Assembly (NCBI RefSeq): GCF_000378045.1 | Contig: NZ_KB899090.1 | Span: forward strand, 310,001 to 374,000 | Reading direction: 5' to 3' | Source of the DNA: Marinobacterium rhizophilum DSM 18822 | GTDB lineage: Bacteria; Pseudomonadota; Gammaproteobacteria; Pseudomonadales; Balneatricaceae | DNA: 64,000 nt | Part shown: positions 40,513-50,197 of the stretch, piece by piece | How positions within the stretch are numbered: the first letter of the stretch is position 1 | How the letters are laid out: every line of letters begins with the position of its first letter | Program-made: the position numbers and the translations under genes | Notes under the pieces: generated by a model | Told to the model about the DNA's origin: nothing | Seen by the model: the letters and a program-made list of their open reading frames with translations, nothing else | The model's database searches: none

Positions 40513-40528
40513 TTTTCGATAGCGAATA
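40513..40528 (+). promoter_or_regulatory. GlpR-like operator upstream of glpD
   Basis: TTTTCG-ATAG-CGAATA: the TTCG/CGAA half-sites with four-base spacer. It lies about 110 bp before the glpD ATG, with a second half-site (TGTTCG) 20-30 bp further upstream. Fits repression of glpD by the adjacent GlpR. Confidence 0.6.
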
Positions 40529-40637
40529 GTATAGTAATAATCATCAGCTGATGGCCCCGCACGGCTTTCATACATACCCAACTGCAGGATGGCCACCTGA
40601 TTCAAGGATAGCCCTGCAAACCGGAGACCCACCGCGC

Positions 40638-42164
40638 ATGACCTCTGAACAGACAGTGCAAGATCTCATCGTTATCGGCGGCGGCGTGAACGGCGCTGGC
40701 ATCGCCATGGATGCAGCCGGTCGCGGCCTGAAGGTTATGCTGTGCGAAATGGACGATCTGGCATCGGCGACCTCCTCCAGCAGCAGCAAGCTGATTCATG
40801 GTGGCTTGCGCTATCTCGAGCACTACGAGTTTCGCCTGGTGCGTGAAGCCCTGGCTGAGCGCGAGTGCCTGCTGCGAAACTCACCGCATATCATGTGGCC
40901 GCTGCGCTTTCGCCTGCCACACCGGCCGCATCTGCGTCCTGCCTGGATGATTCGTGCCGGACTCTTTCTGTATGACAACCTGGCGCGGCGCGAGCTGTTG
41001 CCCGCGTCAAACGGGATCAGGTTTACGCCCGAAGGCCCGCTGGTCAACGAGATTACGCGTGGCTTTGAATACTCCGACGGCTGGGTCGATGATGCGCGCC
41101 TGGTGGTGCTGGTCGCCAAGGCGGCAGAGGAAAAAGGCGCCCAGATCCGTACCCGCTCACGCTGTATCAAGGCCGAACGCGACGGCGACCTCTGGGCCGT
41201 CACGCTGCAGTGCCAGCGAAGCCACAGTGAAGAAACGCATTATTGCCGCACGCTGGTCAATGCCGCCGGCCCCTGGGTCAGCCGCCTGTTCAACGAGGCC
41301 ATGAGTATTCCAGCGCCCAAGCAGATTCGAATGGTCAAGGGCAGTCATATCGTAGTGCCACGCATCCACGATGAACACCAGGCCTACATCCTGCAGAATG
41401 AGGATGACCGTATCGTCTTTGTGATTCCCTACGAGGACAACTTCTCGCTGGTAGGCACCACCGATGTGGATTACCAGGGCGATCCTCGCGACGCGGCCAT
41501 TTCCAGCGAGGAAACCGACTACCTGATCGCGGTGGTTAACCGCCACTTCAAACACAAGATTTCCGCCAGCGATGTGGTCTGGAGTTACTCCGGTGTACGA
41601 CCACTGATGGATGGTGAATCCGGCTCCGCCCAGAAGGCTTCGCGGGATTACACTTTTGAAATGGATAGCCCTCCCGGCAAGGCGCCCTTGCTGTCAGTGT
41701 TTGGCGGCAAGATCACCACCTACCGCAAGCTGGCAGAAGCCGCCACCGACAGTATTTGCCAGCACTTTCCCAAGGCCGGTGGTGCCTGGACTCGCACTGC
41801 GGCCCTGCCGGGCGGAAACTTCGACAGTCCGCACAAGCTGCTTTCCCAGCTTGCCCGCCAGTACCCCTGGCTACCGGTTGCCCTGGCACGCCGCTTCGTT
41901 CGCACCTATGGCACGCTCAGCCATACCATCCTGCAAGGCTGTACATCGATTGCAGACCTGGGAACACACTTTGGTGCCAGCCTGTATGCCCGGGAAGTAC
42001 GCTATCTGGTGGACCATGAGTGGGCTCTGAGCTGCGACGATATACTCTGGCGCCGCACCAAGCAGGGACTTTACATTCAAGGCGCACAACGCGCCCGCCT
42101 GGAAGACTACCTGGCTGAACTGCTGGCAAATCAGCCGCTAAAACTGGTTTCCAACCGCGCCTGA
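40638..42164 (+). CDS. glpD: Aerobic glycerol-3-phosphate dehydrogenase
   Basis: A 508-residue membrane-associated flavoprotein. It has the FAD site DLIVIGGGVNGAGIAMDAAGRG near the N-terminus, SSSSKLIHGGLRYLEHYEF, and the TDVDYQGDPRDAAIS region. It oxidises glycerol-3-phosphate to dihydroxyacetone phosphate and feeds electrons to quinone. The start at 40638 follows from the FAD motif and family length; an upstream Met (40551) would add 29 unlike residues. Confidence 0.95.
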   Translation: MTSEQTVQDLIVIGGGVNGAGIAMDAAGRGLKVMLCEMDDLASATSSSSSKLIHGGLRYLEHYEFRLVREALAERECLLRNSPHIMWPLRFRLPHRPHLRPAWMIRAGLFLYDNLARRELLPASNGIRFTPEGPLVNEITRGFEYSDGWVDDARLVVLVAKAAEEKGAQIRTRSRCIKAERDGDLWAVTLQCQRSHSEETHYCRTLVNAAGPWVSRLFNEAMSIPAPKQIRMVKGSHIVVPRIHDEHQAYILQNEDDRIVFVIPYEDNFSLVGTTDVDYQGDPRDAAISSEETDYLIAVVNRHFKHKISASDVVWSYSGVRPLMDGESGSAQKASRDYTFEMDSPPGKAPLLSVFGGKITTYRKLAEAATDSICQHFPKAGGAWTRTAALPGGNFDSPHKLLSQLARQYPWLPVALARRFVRTYGTLSHTILQGCTSIADLGTHFGASLYAREVRYLVDHEWALSCDDILWRRTKQGLYIQGAQRARLEDYLAELLANQPLKLVSNRA

Positions 42165-42461
42165 GGATCCCGCCGGCCAGACGGCCCCCGGCCAATCGTC
42201 TTGCGATAAGCAATCTCGCAGGCCTGTTCAGCCCCTCGAAAACCGGCAGGTCCATGCACATGCGTCACCTTTAATGGCGCAGTAACAGGCAAAAAGGCAG
42301 GAAACCCAACTTGTCAGCCAGGTTAATAACAGGGCCACGGCGCGGAGCACAAAGCCACCCCAGCGACTATGGTCAAGGTAGGCACGATCAAGCACCATCA
42401 ATGGGTAATGCGGTATCGAAATAAAAACAAACGCCTTCTAATACAGGCGCAAAGGTGATTT
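42165..42461 (+). other. Intergenic region before gap
   Basis: A 297-bp gap. It holds a weak GC-rich hairpin just past glpD (about 42170-42194) and, near the gap ribosome-binding site, a small inverted repeat GCCT/AGGC (42432-42449). I see no clear GlpR- or HexR-like operator. Confidence 0.4.
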
Positions 42462-43475
42462 ATGACCATTCGAGTGGCGATCAATGGCTACGGCCGCATC
42501 GGACGCAATACGCTGCGTGCACTTTACGAATCCGGCTACCGCGACCGCATCCAGGTCGTGGCGATCAACGACCTGGGCGATGCCAGCATTAATGCCCACC
42601 TGACCCGTTTTGACAGTGTGCACGGCCCTTTCGGCGGCAGTGTCGAGGTCGAGGACGATCAACTGGTCATCAACGGCGACCGCATCCGCATCCTCAGTGA
42701 GCGCAATCCTGCCAGCCTGCCCTGGAACGAACTCAACGTCGACGTCGTCTACGAGTGTACCGGCATCTTCACCGCCCGTGACAAGGCCCAGGCACACCTT
42801 GATGCCGGCGCCCGCAAGGTCATCGTCTCGGCCCCGTCCCCGGGCGCCGATGCGACCGTGGTCTATGGCATCAATCATGACAGCCTGACCGCCGGTCATC
42901 GGGTGATATCCAACGCCTCCTGCACCACCAACTGCCTGGCGCCCATCGCCCAGCCGCTCAACAAGGCGCTCGGGATCGAGAACGGCCTGATGACCACGAT
43001 CCATTCCTATACCAATGACCAGCACCTGAGCGACGTCTATCACAGCGATCCCTATCGCGCCCGCTCGGCCACCCAGTCGATGATCCCGACCAAGACGGGT
43101 GCCGCGGCGGCCGTTGGCCTGGTATTGCCGGAACTCAATGGCAGGCTCGATGGCATGGCGGTGCGGGTACCGACCATCAACGTGTCCCTGGTGGACCTGA
43201 GCTTCCTGGCCAGGCGCGACACCCATGTCGAAGAAGTCAACGACATCATTAGCCAGGCCGCCGAAGGCCCGCTTAAAGGCATCCTCGTCTGCAACCGCCT
43301 GCCGCTTGTTTCGGTGGACTTCAACCACAACCCGGCCTCGTCGATCTTTGATTGCAGTCAGACCCGCGTCAATGGCCGGCTGGTCAAGGTCATGGCCTGG
43401 TACGACAACGAGTGGGGCTTTTCCAACCGAATGCTCGACAACACCCTGGCCCTGATGAATGCCCCCCGGAGTTAA
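42462..43475 (+). CDS. gap: Type I glyceraldehyde-3-phosphate dehydrogenase
   Basis: A 337-residue NAD-dependent dehydrogenase. It starts [21 protein letters not shown], has the catalytic [12 protein letters not shown] with Cys near 154 and [10 protein letters not shown], and ends [20 protein letters not shown] preference is suggested by Asp in VVAINDLGD. Some segments ([25 protein letters not shown]) resemble erythrose-4-phosphate dehydrogenase (Epd), so which activity dominates is not certain. Pyruvate kinase starts five bases after the stop, giving a lower-glycolysis operon. Confidence 0.88.
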   Translation: MTIRVAINGYGRIGRNTLRALYESGYRDRIQVVAINDLGDASINAHLTRFDSVHGPFGGSVEVEDDQLVINGDRIRILSERNPASLPWNELNVDVVYECTGIFTARDKAQAHLDAGARKVIVSAPSPGADATVVYGINHDSLTAGHRVISNASCTTNCLAPIAQPLNKALGIENGLMTTIHSYTNDQHLSDVYHSDPYRARSATQSMIPTKTGAAAAVGLVLPELNGRLDGMAVRVPTINVSLVDLSFLARRDTHVEEVNDIISQAAEGPLKGILVCNRLPLVSVDFNHNPASSIFDCSQTRVNGRLVKVMAWYDNEWGFSNRMLDNTLALMNAPRS

Positions 43476-43479
43476 GACC

Positions 43480-44928
43480 ATGCAACGCAGAACCAAGATC
43501 GTCGCGACCCTGGGGCCGGCGACAGAGGATGCCGCAACGCTTGAACGACTGATTGCCGCGGGCGTCGACGTTGTGCGCCTCAACTTCTCCCATGGCAGTG
43601 CCGAGGATCACCGCCAGCGCGCGGACCTGGTACGCAAGCTGGCCCGGGAACAGGGGCGCTTCGTCGCCATCCTTGGCGACCTGCAGGGCCCCAAGATCCG
43701 TATTGCCCGCTTTGCGGCCGGACCGATCGAACTGACCGACGGCCAGCCCTTCATTCTGGACGCCTCCCTCGACAAAGAAGCCGGCGATGCCAATCGCGTG
43801 GGCATTGACTACGAAGCACTGGTAGACGACAGCCGACCGGGCGACATCCTGCTGCTGGATGACGGCCGCATCGAGCTGCAGGTCAATCAGGTGGTTGATC
43901 GGGAAGTCCGGTGCACCGTGCTGATTGGCGGCCCGCTGTCCAACAACAAGGGCATCAACCGCAAGGGTGGCGGCCTGTCCGCTGCCGCCCTGACCCCCAA
44001 GGATGAAGCCGACATCCGCACCGCCGCCGCGCTGAACGTGGATTACCTGGCGGTCTCCTTTCCGCGCGACGCCGACGACATGCACCTGGCGCGCAAGCTG
44101 ATGCAGGCCGCCGGCGGCAATGCCTATCTGGTCGCCAAGATCGAACGCGCGGAAGCCGTGGCCGACCTCTCGGTGCTGGATGCCATTATCGAAGCCTCGG
44201 ATGGCGTCATGGTGGCCCGGGGCGATCTCGGCGTAGAGATCGGCGATGCAGAACTCATCGGCATGCAAAAACACATCATTGACCGGGCACGCGCACTGAA
44301 GCGGGTTGTCATCACCGCCACCCAAATGATGGAAACCATGATCAGCCAGCCCATGCCGACCCGGGCAGAAGTTTTCGATGTGGCCAATGCCGTACTTGAT
44401 GGCACCGATGCCGTGATGCTCTCGGCCGAAACCGCCGCCGGCAAATACCCGGTCCAGACCGTGCAGGCCATGACCCGTGTGATTCTGGGCGCGGAAAAGC
44501 ATCCCAAGGCCCATGTCTCGGATCACCGGGTACATGATCAGATCATCAAGGTGGACGAATCCATCGCCCTGGCGGCCATGTATTCGGCCAACCACCTTGC
44601 CGGCGTCAAGGCCATTATCTGCATGACCGAGAGCGGCGATACCCCGCTGCTGATGTCCCGTATCCGCTCGCCACTGCCGATCTTCGCCTATTCAGGCAAC
44701 CCTCGCACCCAGAACCGGGTAACGCTGTTTCGCGGTGTCACCACCGTGCCCTTTGACAGCGCCGAGATTCCGGCCGAAGACGTAAACGCCCAGGCCGTCA
44801 GCGAGCTGCAGACGCGCGGCATTGTCAGCGACGGCGACCTGGTCATCATCACCAAGGGCAACTACGTCAATGCCCATGGCGGCACCAACACCCTGAAAAT
44901 CGTCCAGGTGGGCGACAACATCCGCTAA
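43480..44928 (+). CDS. pyk: Pyruvate kinase
   Basis: A 482-residue pyruvate kinase. It has [20 protein letters not shown] at the N-terminus, [33 protein letters not shown] and TATQMMETM. It converts PEP and ADP to pyruvate and ATP. The start at 43480 is selected over a frame beginning inside gap because GGAG lies eight bases upstream. It is cotranscribed with gap. Confidence 0.95.
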   Translation: MQRRTKIVATLGPATEDAATLERLIAAGVDVVRLNFSHGSAEDHRQRADLVRKLAREQGRFVAILGDLQGPKIRIARFAAGPIELTDGQPFILDASLDKEAGDANRVGIDYEALVDDSRPGDILLLDDGRIELQVNQVVDREVRCTVLIGGPLSNNKGINRKGGGLSAAALTPKDEADIRTAAALNVDYLAVSFPRDADDMHLARKLMQAAGGNAYLVAKIERAEAVADLSVLDAIIEASDGVMVARGDLGVEIGDAELIGMQKHIIDRARALKRVVITATQMMETMISQPMPTRAEVFDVANAVLDGTDAVMLSAETAAGKYPVQTVQAMTRVILGAEKHPKAHVSDHRVHDQIIKVDESIALAAMYSANHLAGVKAIICMTESGDTPLLMSRIRSPLPIFAYSGNPRTQNRVTLFRGVTTVPFDSAEIPAEDVNAQAVSELQTRGIVSDGDLVIITKGNYVNAHGGTNTLKIVQVGDNIR

Positions 44929-44968
44929 TGCACTGCTGCACTCTTGGTGGTGCTTTGGAATACGCTCA

Positions 44969-45046
44969 TTTTTTCGCCAGTCAAGGCGTGAGGCGGAGTC
45001 ATAGTGGAGCTATGGCGACAACGAACAACGCAGGATGGCGGAAAAA
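44969..45046. repeat. Short TIR-bounded repeat with hairpin core
   Basis: TTTTTTCGCCA at the left and TGGCGGAAAAA at the right form imperfect terminal inverted repeats. The centre is CATAG-TGGAG-CTATG, a hairpin built like the AATAG-N5-CTATT core of the elements near 17.7 and 19.1 kb. It looks like a member of a related dispersed repeat class. Confidence 0.45.
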
Positions 45047-45334
45047 GGGGCCCTTACAAGCTTCATATCGGGTGTCGCAGTACACCAGTAACACACCGCA
45101 AGCCAGGCACTCTCTCCCTAACACAGAGCGGCGGGGCACCCGCCCCGCTGCTGGACGCCTATTATTTATCAAACGGCGAGCCTGAGCTGCCAGTCGGCGC
45201 CTTCGTGCACACCGACAGCCTTGTGCGTGTTTATCACACGGGCTGCACTGCAACCTGGCAGCAGAGCCCCCGTTCTGCACTCGGTGCGGGAACGGCTAAA
45301 GCCGGCCGGGCGCAACTTGATAGCCTGACATTAG

Positions 45335-45354
45335 TTTTGGTAAATTAACCAAAA
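45335..45354 (+). promoter_or_regulatory. Palindromic operator candidate before gapN-like gene
   Basis: TTTTGGTAAATTAACCAAAA: 7-bp inverted arms with an AT-rich centre, about 98 bp upstream of the gapN-like start, within the only AT-rich patch of the gap. Repressor-type operator by shape; the protein is unknown. Confidence 0.45.
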
Positions 45355-45451
45355 TACCATCGACCAAGGAATAAATTACGGTTACATTCTAACCAACACC
45401 CAGACACTTGCCTGTCGTAATACTCAGGCTGCTATCCGGAGTACCACAACC

Positions 45452-47074
45452 ATGATGCCCGACCTGTCTCAACTCTTTCCAGCCGAATCGGATATCCCGA
45501 AAAACTATCAACTCGATGGGATGATTGACCAGCGCGAGTACCTCGTCAATGGTGAACTTGTCCTGTGGAATGGCGATCTGGCGCCGGTTAAGAGCCCGAT
45601 TTGCCTGCGTCAGCCGGACGGTAGCCTGGAGCAGGTCATTCTTGGCAGCACGCCGCTGCTGGATGCCGAGGCCGCCATGCAGGCACTGGACAGCGCCGTC
45701 ACCGCCTATGACATGGGCCAGGGTCCATGGCCCACAATGGGAGTGGCGGACCGCATCAAGCACGTTGAGAATTTCCTTAATAAAATGAAATTGCAGCGCG
45801 ATGCAGTGGTGCGGCTACTCATGTGGGAAATCGGCAAGCCCCTGGCTGATTCCGAAAAGGAATTCGACCGTACCTGCGACTACATCACCGATACCATCAA
45901 TGCCCTCAAGGCGCTGGACCGCCGCTCCAGCCGGTTCGAAAACGAACAGGGCACCCTCGGCCAGATTCGCCGTGTGCCACTGGGCGTTGCGCTGTGCATG
46001 GGCCCCTACAACTATCCGCTGAACGAAACCTTCACCACCCTGATCCCGGCCCTGATCATGGGCAATACGGTGGTATTCAAACCGGCGAAATTCGGTGTGC
46101 TGCTGATCCGCCCGCTCCTGGAAGCCTTTCGCGACAGCTTCCCGCCCGGCGTGATCAACATCATCTATGGTCGCGGCCGCGAAACAGTGGGCGTTCTGAT
46201 GGAGTCGGGCAAGGTGGATGTGTTCGCCTTTATCGGCACCAACAAGGGCGCCAGCGATCTTAAAAAGCTGCACCCCAAACCCCACCGCCTGCGTGCTGCC
46301 CTGGGCCTGGATGCCAAGAACCCCGGCATTGTACTGCCCGACGTGGACCTGGATAACGCCGTCAGCGAGTGCGTCACCGGCTCCCTGTCCTTTAACGGCC
46401 AGCGCTGTACCGCACTGAAGATCCTGTTCGTTCACCGCAGTATCGTTGATGAGTTCCTTGAGCGTTTCCAGGCAAAGCTCGCCACCCTGAAAGCCGGAAT
46501 GCCCTGGGAGCCCGGCGTATCGCTGACACCACTGCCGGAGCCGGGCAAGACCGAGTTCCTGTCCGGCATGGTCGAGGATGCCTGCAACAAGGGGGCCCAG
46601 ATCCTCAACCCGGGCGGCGGCTCCACACTGAAGACCTTTTGCTCTCCGACCGTGCTGTACCCGGTCACGCCCGAAATGCGGGTCTACACTGAGGAGCAGT
46701 TTGGCCCCATCATCCCGGTGGTGCCCTACGATGACGTGTCAGAAGTGATCGATTACGTGCGCAATTCCAACTTCGGCCAGCAGCTGAGTCTGTTTGGTCA
46801 GGATCCAACCCAGATGGCACGCATGATCGATGCCTGCGTCAATCAGGTTGGCCGCATCAATCTCAATGCACAGTGCCAGCGCGGACCGGACACCTTCCCG
46901 TTCAATGGCCGCAAAGACTCGGCCGAAGGTACTCTCTCGGTTGCCGATGCACTGCGGGTCTTCTCGATCCGGACCCTGGTGGCCGCCAAGGATACGGCCC
47001 AAAGCCGGACCCTGATCGGCAGCATCATCCGCGACCGCGAATCGGCTCACCTCTCGACTGATTATATTTTCTGA
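45452..47074 (+). CDS. GapN-like NADP-dependent glyceraldehyde-3-phosphate dehydrogenase
   Basis: A 540-residue aldehyde dehydrogenase-superfamily enzyme. It has the nucleotide fold entry GPYNYPLNETFTTLIPALIMGN, the catalytic Cys in SFNGQRCTALKILFV, and EEQFGPIIPVVPYDDVSEV. In place of the usual LGGK it reads LGLDAKNPGIVLPDVDL. Its sequence fits the GapN-like branch, which oxidises glyceraldehyde-3-phosphate irreversibly to 3-phosphoglycerate with NADP. Alone, other aldehyde substrates cannot be excluded. It is next to the glycerol/lower glycolysis block. The start has GGAG 10 bases upstream. Confidence 0.82.
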   Translation: MMPDLSQLFPAESDIPKNYQLDGMIDQREYLVNGELVLWNGDLAPVKSPICLRQPDGSLEQVILGSTPLLDAEAAMQALDSAVTAYDMGQGPWPTMGVADRIKHVENFLNKMKLQRDAVVRLLMWEIGKPLADSEKEFDRTCDYITDTINALKALDRRSSRFENEQGTLGQIRRVPLGVALCMGPYNYPLNETFTTLIPALIMGNTVVFKPAKFGVLLIRPLLEAFRDSFPPGVINIIYGRGRETVGVLMESGKVDVFAFIGTNKGASDLKKLHPKPHRLRAALGLDAKNPGIVLPDVDLDNAVSECVTGSLSFNGQRCTALKILFVHRSIVDEFLERFQAKLATLKAGMPWEPGVSLTPLPEPGKTEFLSGMVEDACNKGAQILNPGGGSTLKTFCSPTVLYPVTPEMRVYTEEQFGPIIPVVPYDDVSEVIDYVRNSNFGQQLSLFGQDPTQMARMIDACVNQVGRINLNAQCQRGPDTFPFNGRKDSAEGTLSVADALRVFSIRTLVAAKDTAQSRTLIGSIIRDRESAHLSTDYIF

Positions 47075-47085
47075 CCGACACACGG

Positions 47086-47111
47086 ATGGCGGTCTCACAG
47101 ACCGCCATTTT
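47086..47111 (+). terminator. Terminator hairpin after gapN-like gene
   Basis: ATGGCGGTCT / AGACCGCCAT, 10-bp stem, CAC loop, followed by TTT. It begins 11 bases after the stop codon. The ATG of an in-frame upstream extension of the AraC gene lies inside this hairpin, arguing against that start. Confidence 0.7.
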
Positions 47112-47178
47112 CTCCCGCCTTGAATCCGCTTCCGACCCGCGCCATGATAGTCCGGCCCATCAACCGGACCTGGCTCCA

Positions 47179-48012
47179 ATGGACACAACTGTACCTGCGT
47201 GCAACGCCCACTTTCGCTACCTCAAGGACTTTGGCGGCCTGGAATTGCTGCACTATCGCTACGATGGCGCCGTTTACAGCCGGCATGTCCATGAAGGCTA
47301 TGCCATTCACGTGATCGACAGCGGTATCGAGCGATTCCACTGTCTCGGTGCCAGCCATCTCGCCGGTCCCGGTGACATCGTGCTGGTCAATGCCGATACG
47401 GTGCACGATGGCCACGAAGCCGCCGAAGGCTGCCGTTACCGCGGCTTTTACCCTCCCACCTCGCTGATGGACAACCTGACACGGGATATTCACGGCAATG
47501 GCCTGCCCTGGTTTCCACAGCCGGTGGTGCGCAATCCGCGCCTGGCCGAGCGCCTGCGCGGCCTGATTACCCTGCTGGGCCAGAACGAAAGCCGCCTGCA
47601 GTGCGACAGTGCCTGGCTTGAGGTCATGAGCGACCTGCTGCAGCAGCATGGCCGCCAGCGGCTCGATGTTCGAGCACCGGCACCAGCACCTACGGCGATT
47701 GATCGAGTACGGGACTACCTCGATGCCCATTATGCCGACAACCCCAGCCTTGCCGATCTGGCCCGCCTCGCCGGACTCAGCCCGCATTACCTGAACCGGC
47801 TATTTCAGCGCCAGGTAGGCCTGCCGCCCCACGCCTACCTGGTGCAGCGGCGCCTGATACGGGCCCGCCAGCTGATCCGGGCCGGCCGAAGCCCGCTGGA
47901 AGCATCGCTTGAGAGCGGCTTTAGCGACCAGAGCCACCTGCACCGCCATTTCAAACGCGCCCAGGGACTGACTCCAGGCCAGTACCACCAGGCCATCACC
48001 CGCGCCGAATAG
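47179..48012 (+). CDS. AraC-family regulator
   Basis: A 277-residue protein with an N-terminal cupin-like sensor (about 15-150, with HVHEGYAIHVIDSGIERF) and a C-terminal double HTH (about 175-275: PSLADLARLAGLSPHYLNRLFQRQVG, then SLESGFSDQSHLHRHFKRAQGLTPGQYH). The start at 47179 is preferred over 47086 because the longer version would begin in the preceding terminator; the ribosome-binding site is weak. azlC and azlD follow. AraC-AzlCD is a recurrent arrangement, so it likely regulates branched-chain amino acid export. Confidence 0.85.
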   Translation: MDTTVPACNAHFRYLKDFGGLELLHYRYDGAVYSRHVHEGYAIHVIDSGIERFHCLGASHLAGPGDIVLVNADTVHDGHEAAEGCRYRGFYPPTSLMDNLTRDIHGNGLPWFPQPVVRNPRLAERLRGLITLLGQNESRLQCDSAWLEVMSDLLQQHGRQRLDVRAPAPAPTAIDRVRDYLDAHYADNPSLADLARLAGLSPHYLNRLFQRQVGLPPHAYLVQRRLIRARQLIRAGRSPLEASLESGFSDQSHLHRHFKRAQGLTPGQYHQAITRAE

Positions 48013-48113
48013 CGGGCAAGCCCGCCCGATCAGCCGAGAGCGCAAGAACGTACAAGCCGAGGGTGCGAGGCGCCGTCTATACTGCGGCATCATTCACGCC
48101 ATACCGGAATTAC

Positions 48114-48869
48114 ATGACTCCTGCGCGACTTTTTCTGACCGGTGCCCGCGATACCCTGCCACTCATCCTGGCCGCCATTCCGTTCGGCATCGTCTATGGC
48201 GCCCTCGCCATGAATAATGGGCTGTCACAATGGGCCACTCTGGCTATTTCGCTGTTCGTATTCGCAGGCTCCGCCCAGTTCATCGCCGTGACCCTGGTGG
48301 CCAGCGCTGCCGCCGTGCCGGTGATCCTGCTGACGGTATTCGTCGTCAACCTGCGGCACATGCTCTATGCCGCCAGCCTGATGCCCTGGATGACAGGACT
48401 GCCGCAACGGATACGGGTACTGATGGCATTCTGGCTCACCGATGAGACGTATGCCGTGGTCACCAACCGCATCACCCGGGATCCCGAGCTGCGTGGCCTG
48501 CCCTGGTACTACTGCGGCTCGGGCCTGGCCATGTATGGCAACTGGATACTCTGTACCTGGCTCGGCATCACCCTTGGGCAACACATACCGGACATCACCC
48601 GCTGGGGGCTTGATGTCGCCATGGTGGTGGCGTTTATCGGCATTGTGGTTCCTGCACTGCAAAGCCGGGCACAGTGGGCCTGTGCGCTCTGCGCCGGTGC
48701 CTGCTCGCTGCTGACCTGGGACTGGCCGCACCAGAGCGGCCTGCTGTTGACGGCACTGGTGGCCATTACGGTAGGTGTAGTGCTGGAACGGCGTGACAAC
48801 AGCAAGGCAAACCGCCCGGCATACGAAGCCGAGACGCAATCACTGCCGCAGGGGGATATATCAAAATGA
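48114..48869 (+). CDS. azlC: AzlC branched-chain amino acid exporter, large subunit
   Basis: A 251-residue membrane protein with about eight helices. The N-terminal ARDTLPLILAAIPFGIVYGALA, FVFAGSAQFIAVTLVASA and NLRHMLYAASLMPW segments are typical. AzlC with AzlD forms an exporter for branched-chain amino acids and analogues. Its stop overlaps azlD by four bases (ATGA). Start chosen as MTPARLF at 48114. Confidence 0.9.
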   Translation: MTPARLFLTGARDTLPLILAAIPFGIVYGALAMNNGLSQWATLAISLFVFAGSAQFIAVTLVASAAAVPVILLTVFVVNLRHMLYAASLMPWMTGLPQRIRVLMAFWLTDETYAVVTNRITRDPELRGLPWYYCGSGLAMYGNWILCTWLGITLGQHIPDITRWGLDVAMVVAFIGIVVPALQSRAQWACALCAGACSLLTWDWPHQSGLLLTALVAITVGVVLERRDNSKANRPAYEAETQSLPQGDISK

Positions 48870-49180
48870 ATGAATGGACACTGATTGCCGGCATGGCCGC
48901 GCTGACCTTTGGTCCGCGCTACCTGCCACTGGCGCTGGCAGGACGGGCACGAATACCGCCGCTGATCGAGCAGGCACTGCGCTTTGTTCCCATCGCCGTG
49001 CTGAGTGCGATCATCACCCAGACGACCCTGATCCACCAGGGTGCCGTGGACTTTACGCTGAGTAACGCCCATCTGCTGGCAGCCATCGCAGCCTGCCTGG
49101 TGGCCTGGTTCAGCCGCGGCCTCTTTCTCACCGTTGCGATCGGGCTGCTCACCTATGGCGTGGCGCGCTGGATCATCTGA
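48866..49180 (+). CDS. azlD: AzlD branched-chain amino acid exporter, small subunit
   Basis: A 104-residue, four-helix protein with the family's GMAALTFGPRYLPLALAGR N-terminus. It overlaps azlC by four bases, so the two are coupled. Length is typical of AzlD. Confidence 0.88.
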   Translation: MNEWTLIAGMAALTFGPRYLPLALAGRARIPPLIEQALRFVPIAVLSAIITQTTLIHQGAVDFTLSNAHLLAAIAACLVAWFSRGLFLTVAIGLLTYGVARWII

Positions 49181-49209
49181 TGACTGAACTGGTACGACGG
49201 CGGCGCTGG

Positions 49210-49809
49210 CTACAGCGTGCTGTGCAATCGTAGCGTCAGCGTATCGCCGCGTTGAACCAGTTCCAGATCCTGCATGAAGCTCATGCCCAGCAATACAACG
49301 TCACCGGGCATGCCCGGGTTGATATTGCCGGCAACATTTCGCAGCACGATGGAGCCGAGTCGCACTTCATCGAGCCGAGTGTCGTAAACGGTGACCACGC
49401 CATTGGCCGTGGTGGCCTGGCTGGCGTAGCCCTGTTTGAGACCCAGCCGCTGCGCCAGGGCCAGCGGCACACTGATGCGGGTGGCGCCTGTATCCACCAG
49501 GAACTGTACCGGCTCGCCATTGATGAGCCCGGGGGCTATATAATGGCCGCTGCGGCTGCGCTGCAGCACCACCTCCACCGGCCCCTCTGCATCCACGACC
49601 ATCAGCCCGGCATTGGGATTGTGCTCGCGCTCCAGCCAGGTATCAAAGCCCAGCACCAGCACGACCAGCAGCGATATCCAGGCGGCAAACCACATAAAAC
49701 GACCGGCTCGCGGTGCCGGTCTGTTGACATCATTCATGTTCCTAAAGGCATCCCGCACAGCATTTAGTTCATTATCCAACCAGGATGCAGGCACATCGCC
49801 GGTCGCCAT
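49210..49809 (-). CDS. Retropepsin-like aspartic protease (TIGR02281-like)
   Basis: A 199-residue protein with one N-terminal membrane helix (about 40-60, FMWFAAWISLLVVLVLGF). A single aspartic protease lobe (about 95-199) has the catalytic FLVDTGATRISVPL and VVLLGMSFMQDLEL. Single-lobe members act as dimers. The membrane helix suggests anchoring with the protease domain periplasmic. Start at 49809 is chosen by GGGGG five bases upstream. Convergent with azlD. Confidence 0.85.
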   Translation of the reverse strand: MATGDVPASWLDNELNAVRDAFRNMNDVNRPAPRAGRFMWFAAWISLLVVLVLGFDTWLEREHNPNAGLMVVDAEGPVEVVLQRSRSGHYIAPGLINGEPVQFLVDTGATRISVPLALAQRLGLKQGYASQATTANGVVTVYDTRLDEVRLGSIVLRNVAGNINPGMPGDVVLLGMSFMQDLELVQRGDTLTLRLHSTL

Positions 49810-50197
49810 TCTGCCCCCAGCATAGCATGGCGCTGCGCGAGTCAGATCCGTTTTCTGTACCCGGAGCGGCCTGTGCAGGCCTGTCTGCGACAGCCATTTG
49901 CAGCCTGACAAAAAGTGAATGGATTTAACAGATATACCACCGAGGGTTTCATGCCCTCCAACCGCCTGATACGTCTAAACACCTATCTTTTAAGGTGATA
50001 AACCCCGCAGCGAACAAGGAGTCACTTGGCACGCCAAAAAGATAGATGAATATTTTTAATCATTAAGCTGAAAAAGCGTCGTTTGAGCCGATATCGCTCA
50101 CTGCGTATTATGGCCCCATCAAATGATTGCAGCGCTCTACGGAGCCAAAGGTTTGGGGACTGGCAGTTAATTTGCAAACGTGACAGAGGCATACGCG
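49810..50197. other. 388-bp intergenic gap
   Basis: No gene supported. It contains one short palindrome TTGGC-AC-GCCAA (50026-50037) and probably the promoters of the flanking divergent genes. Confidence 0.4.

Larger units (their letters stand above)
44929..45451. other. 523-bp gap between pyk and gapN-like gene
   Basis: No gene supported; several short frames (for example 45004-45348) have no family and overlap a repeat. The stretch contains a TIR-like repeat element at 44969-45046 and a palindromic operator candidate at 45335-45354. The middle (about 45080-45320) is otherwise unremarkable. Confidence 0.45.

Noticed and set aside
45004-45348. 114-codon plus-strand frame after pyk
   Set aside because: It begins inside a repeat element and has no protein-like pattern.
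50027-50033. TGGCACG, a perfect sigma-54 -24 half
   Set aside because: There is no GC at the -12 position at the required distance, so it is not a sigma-54 promoter.
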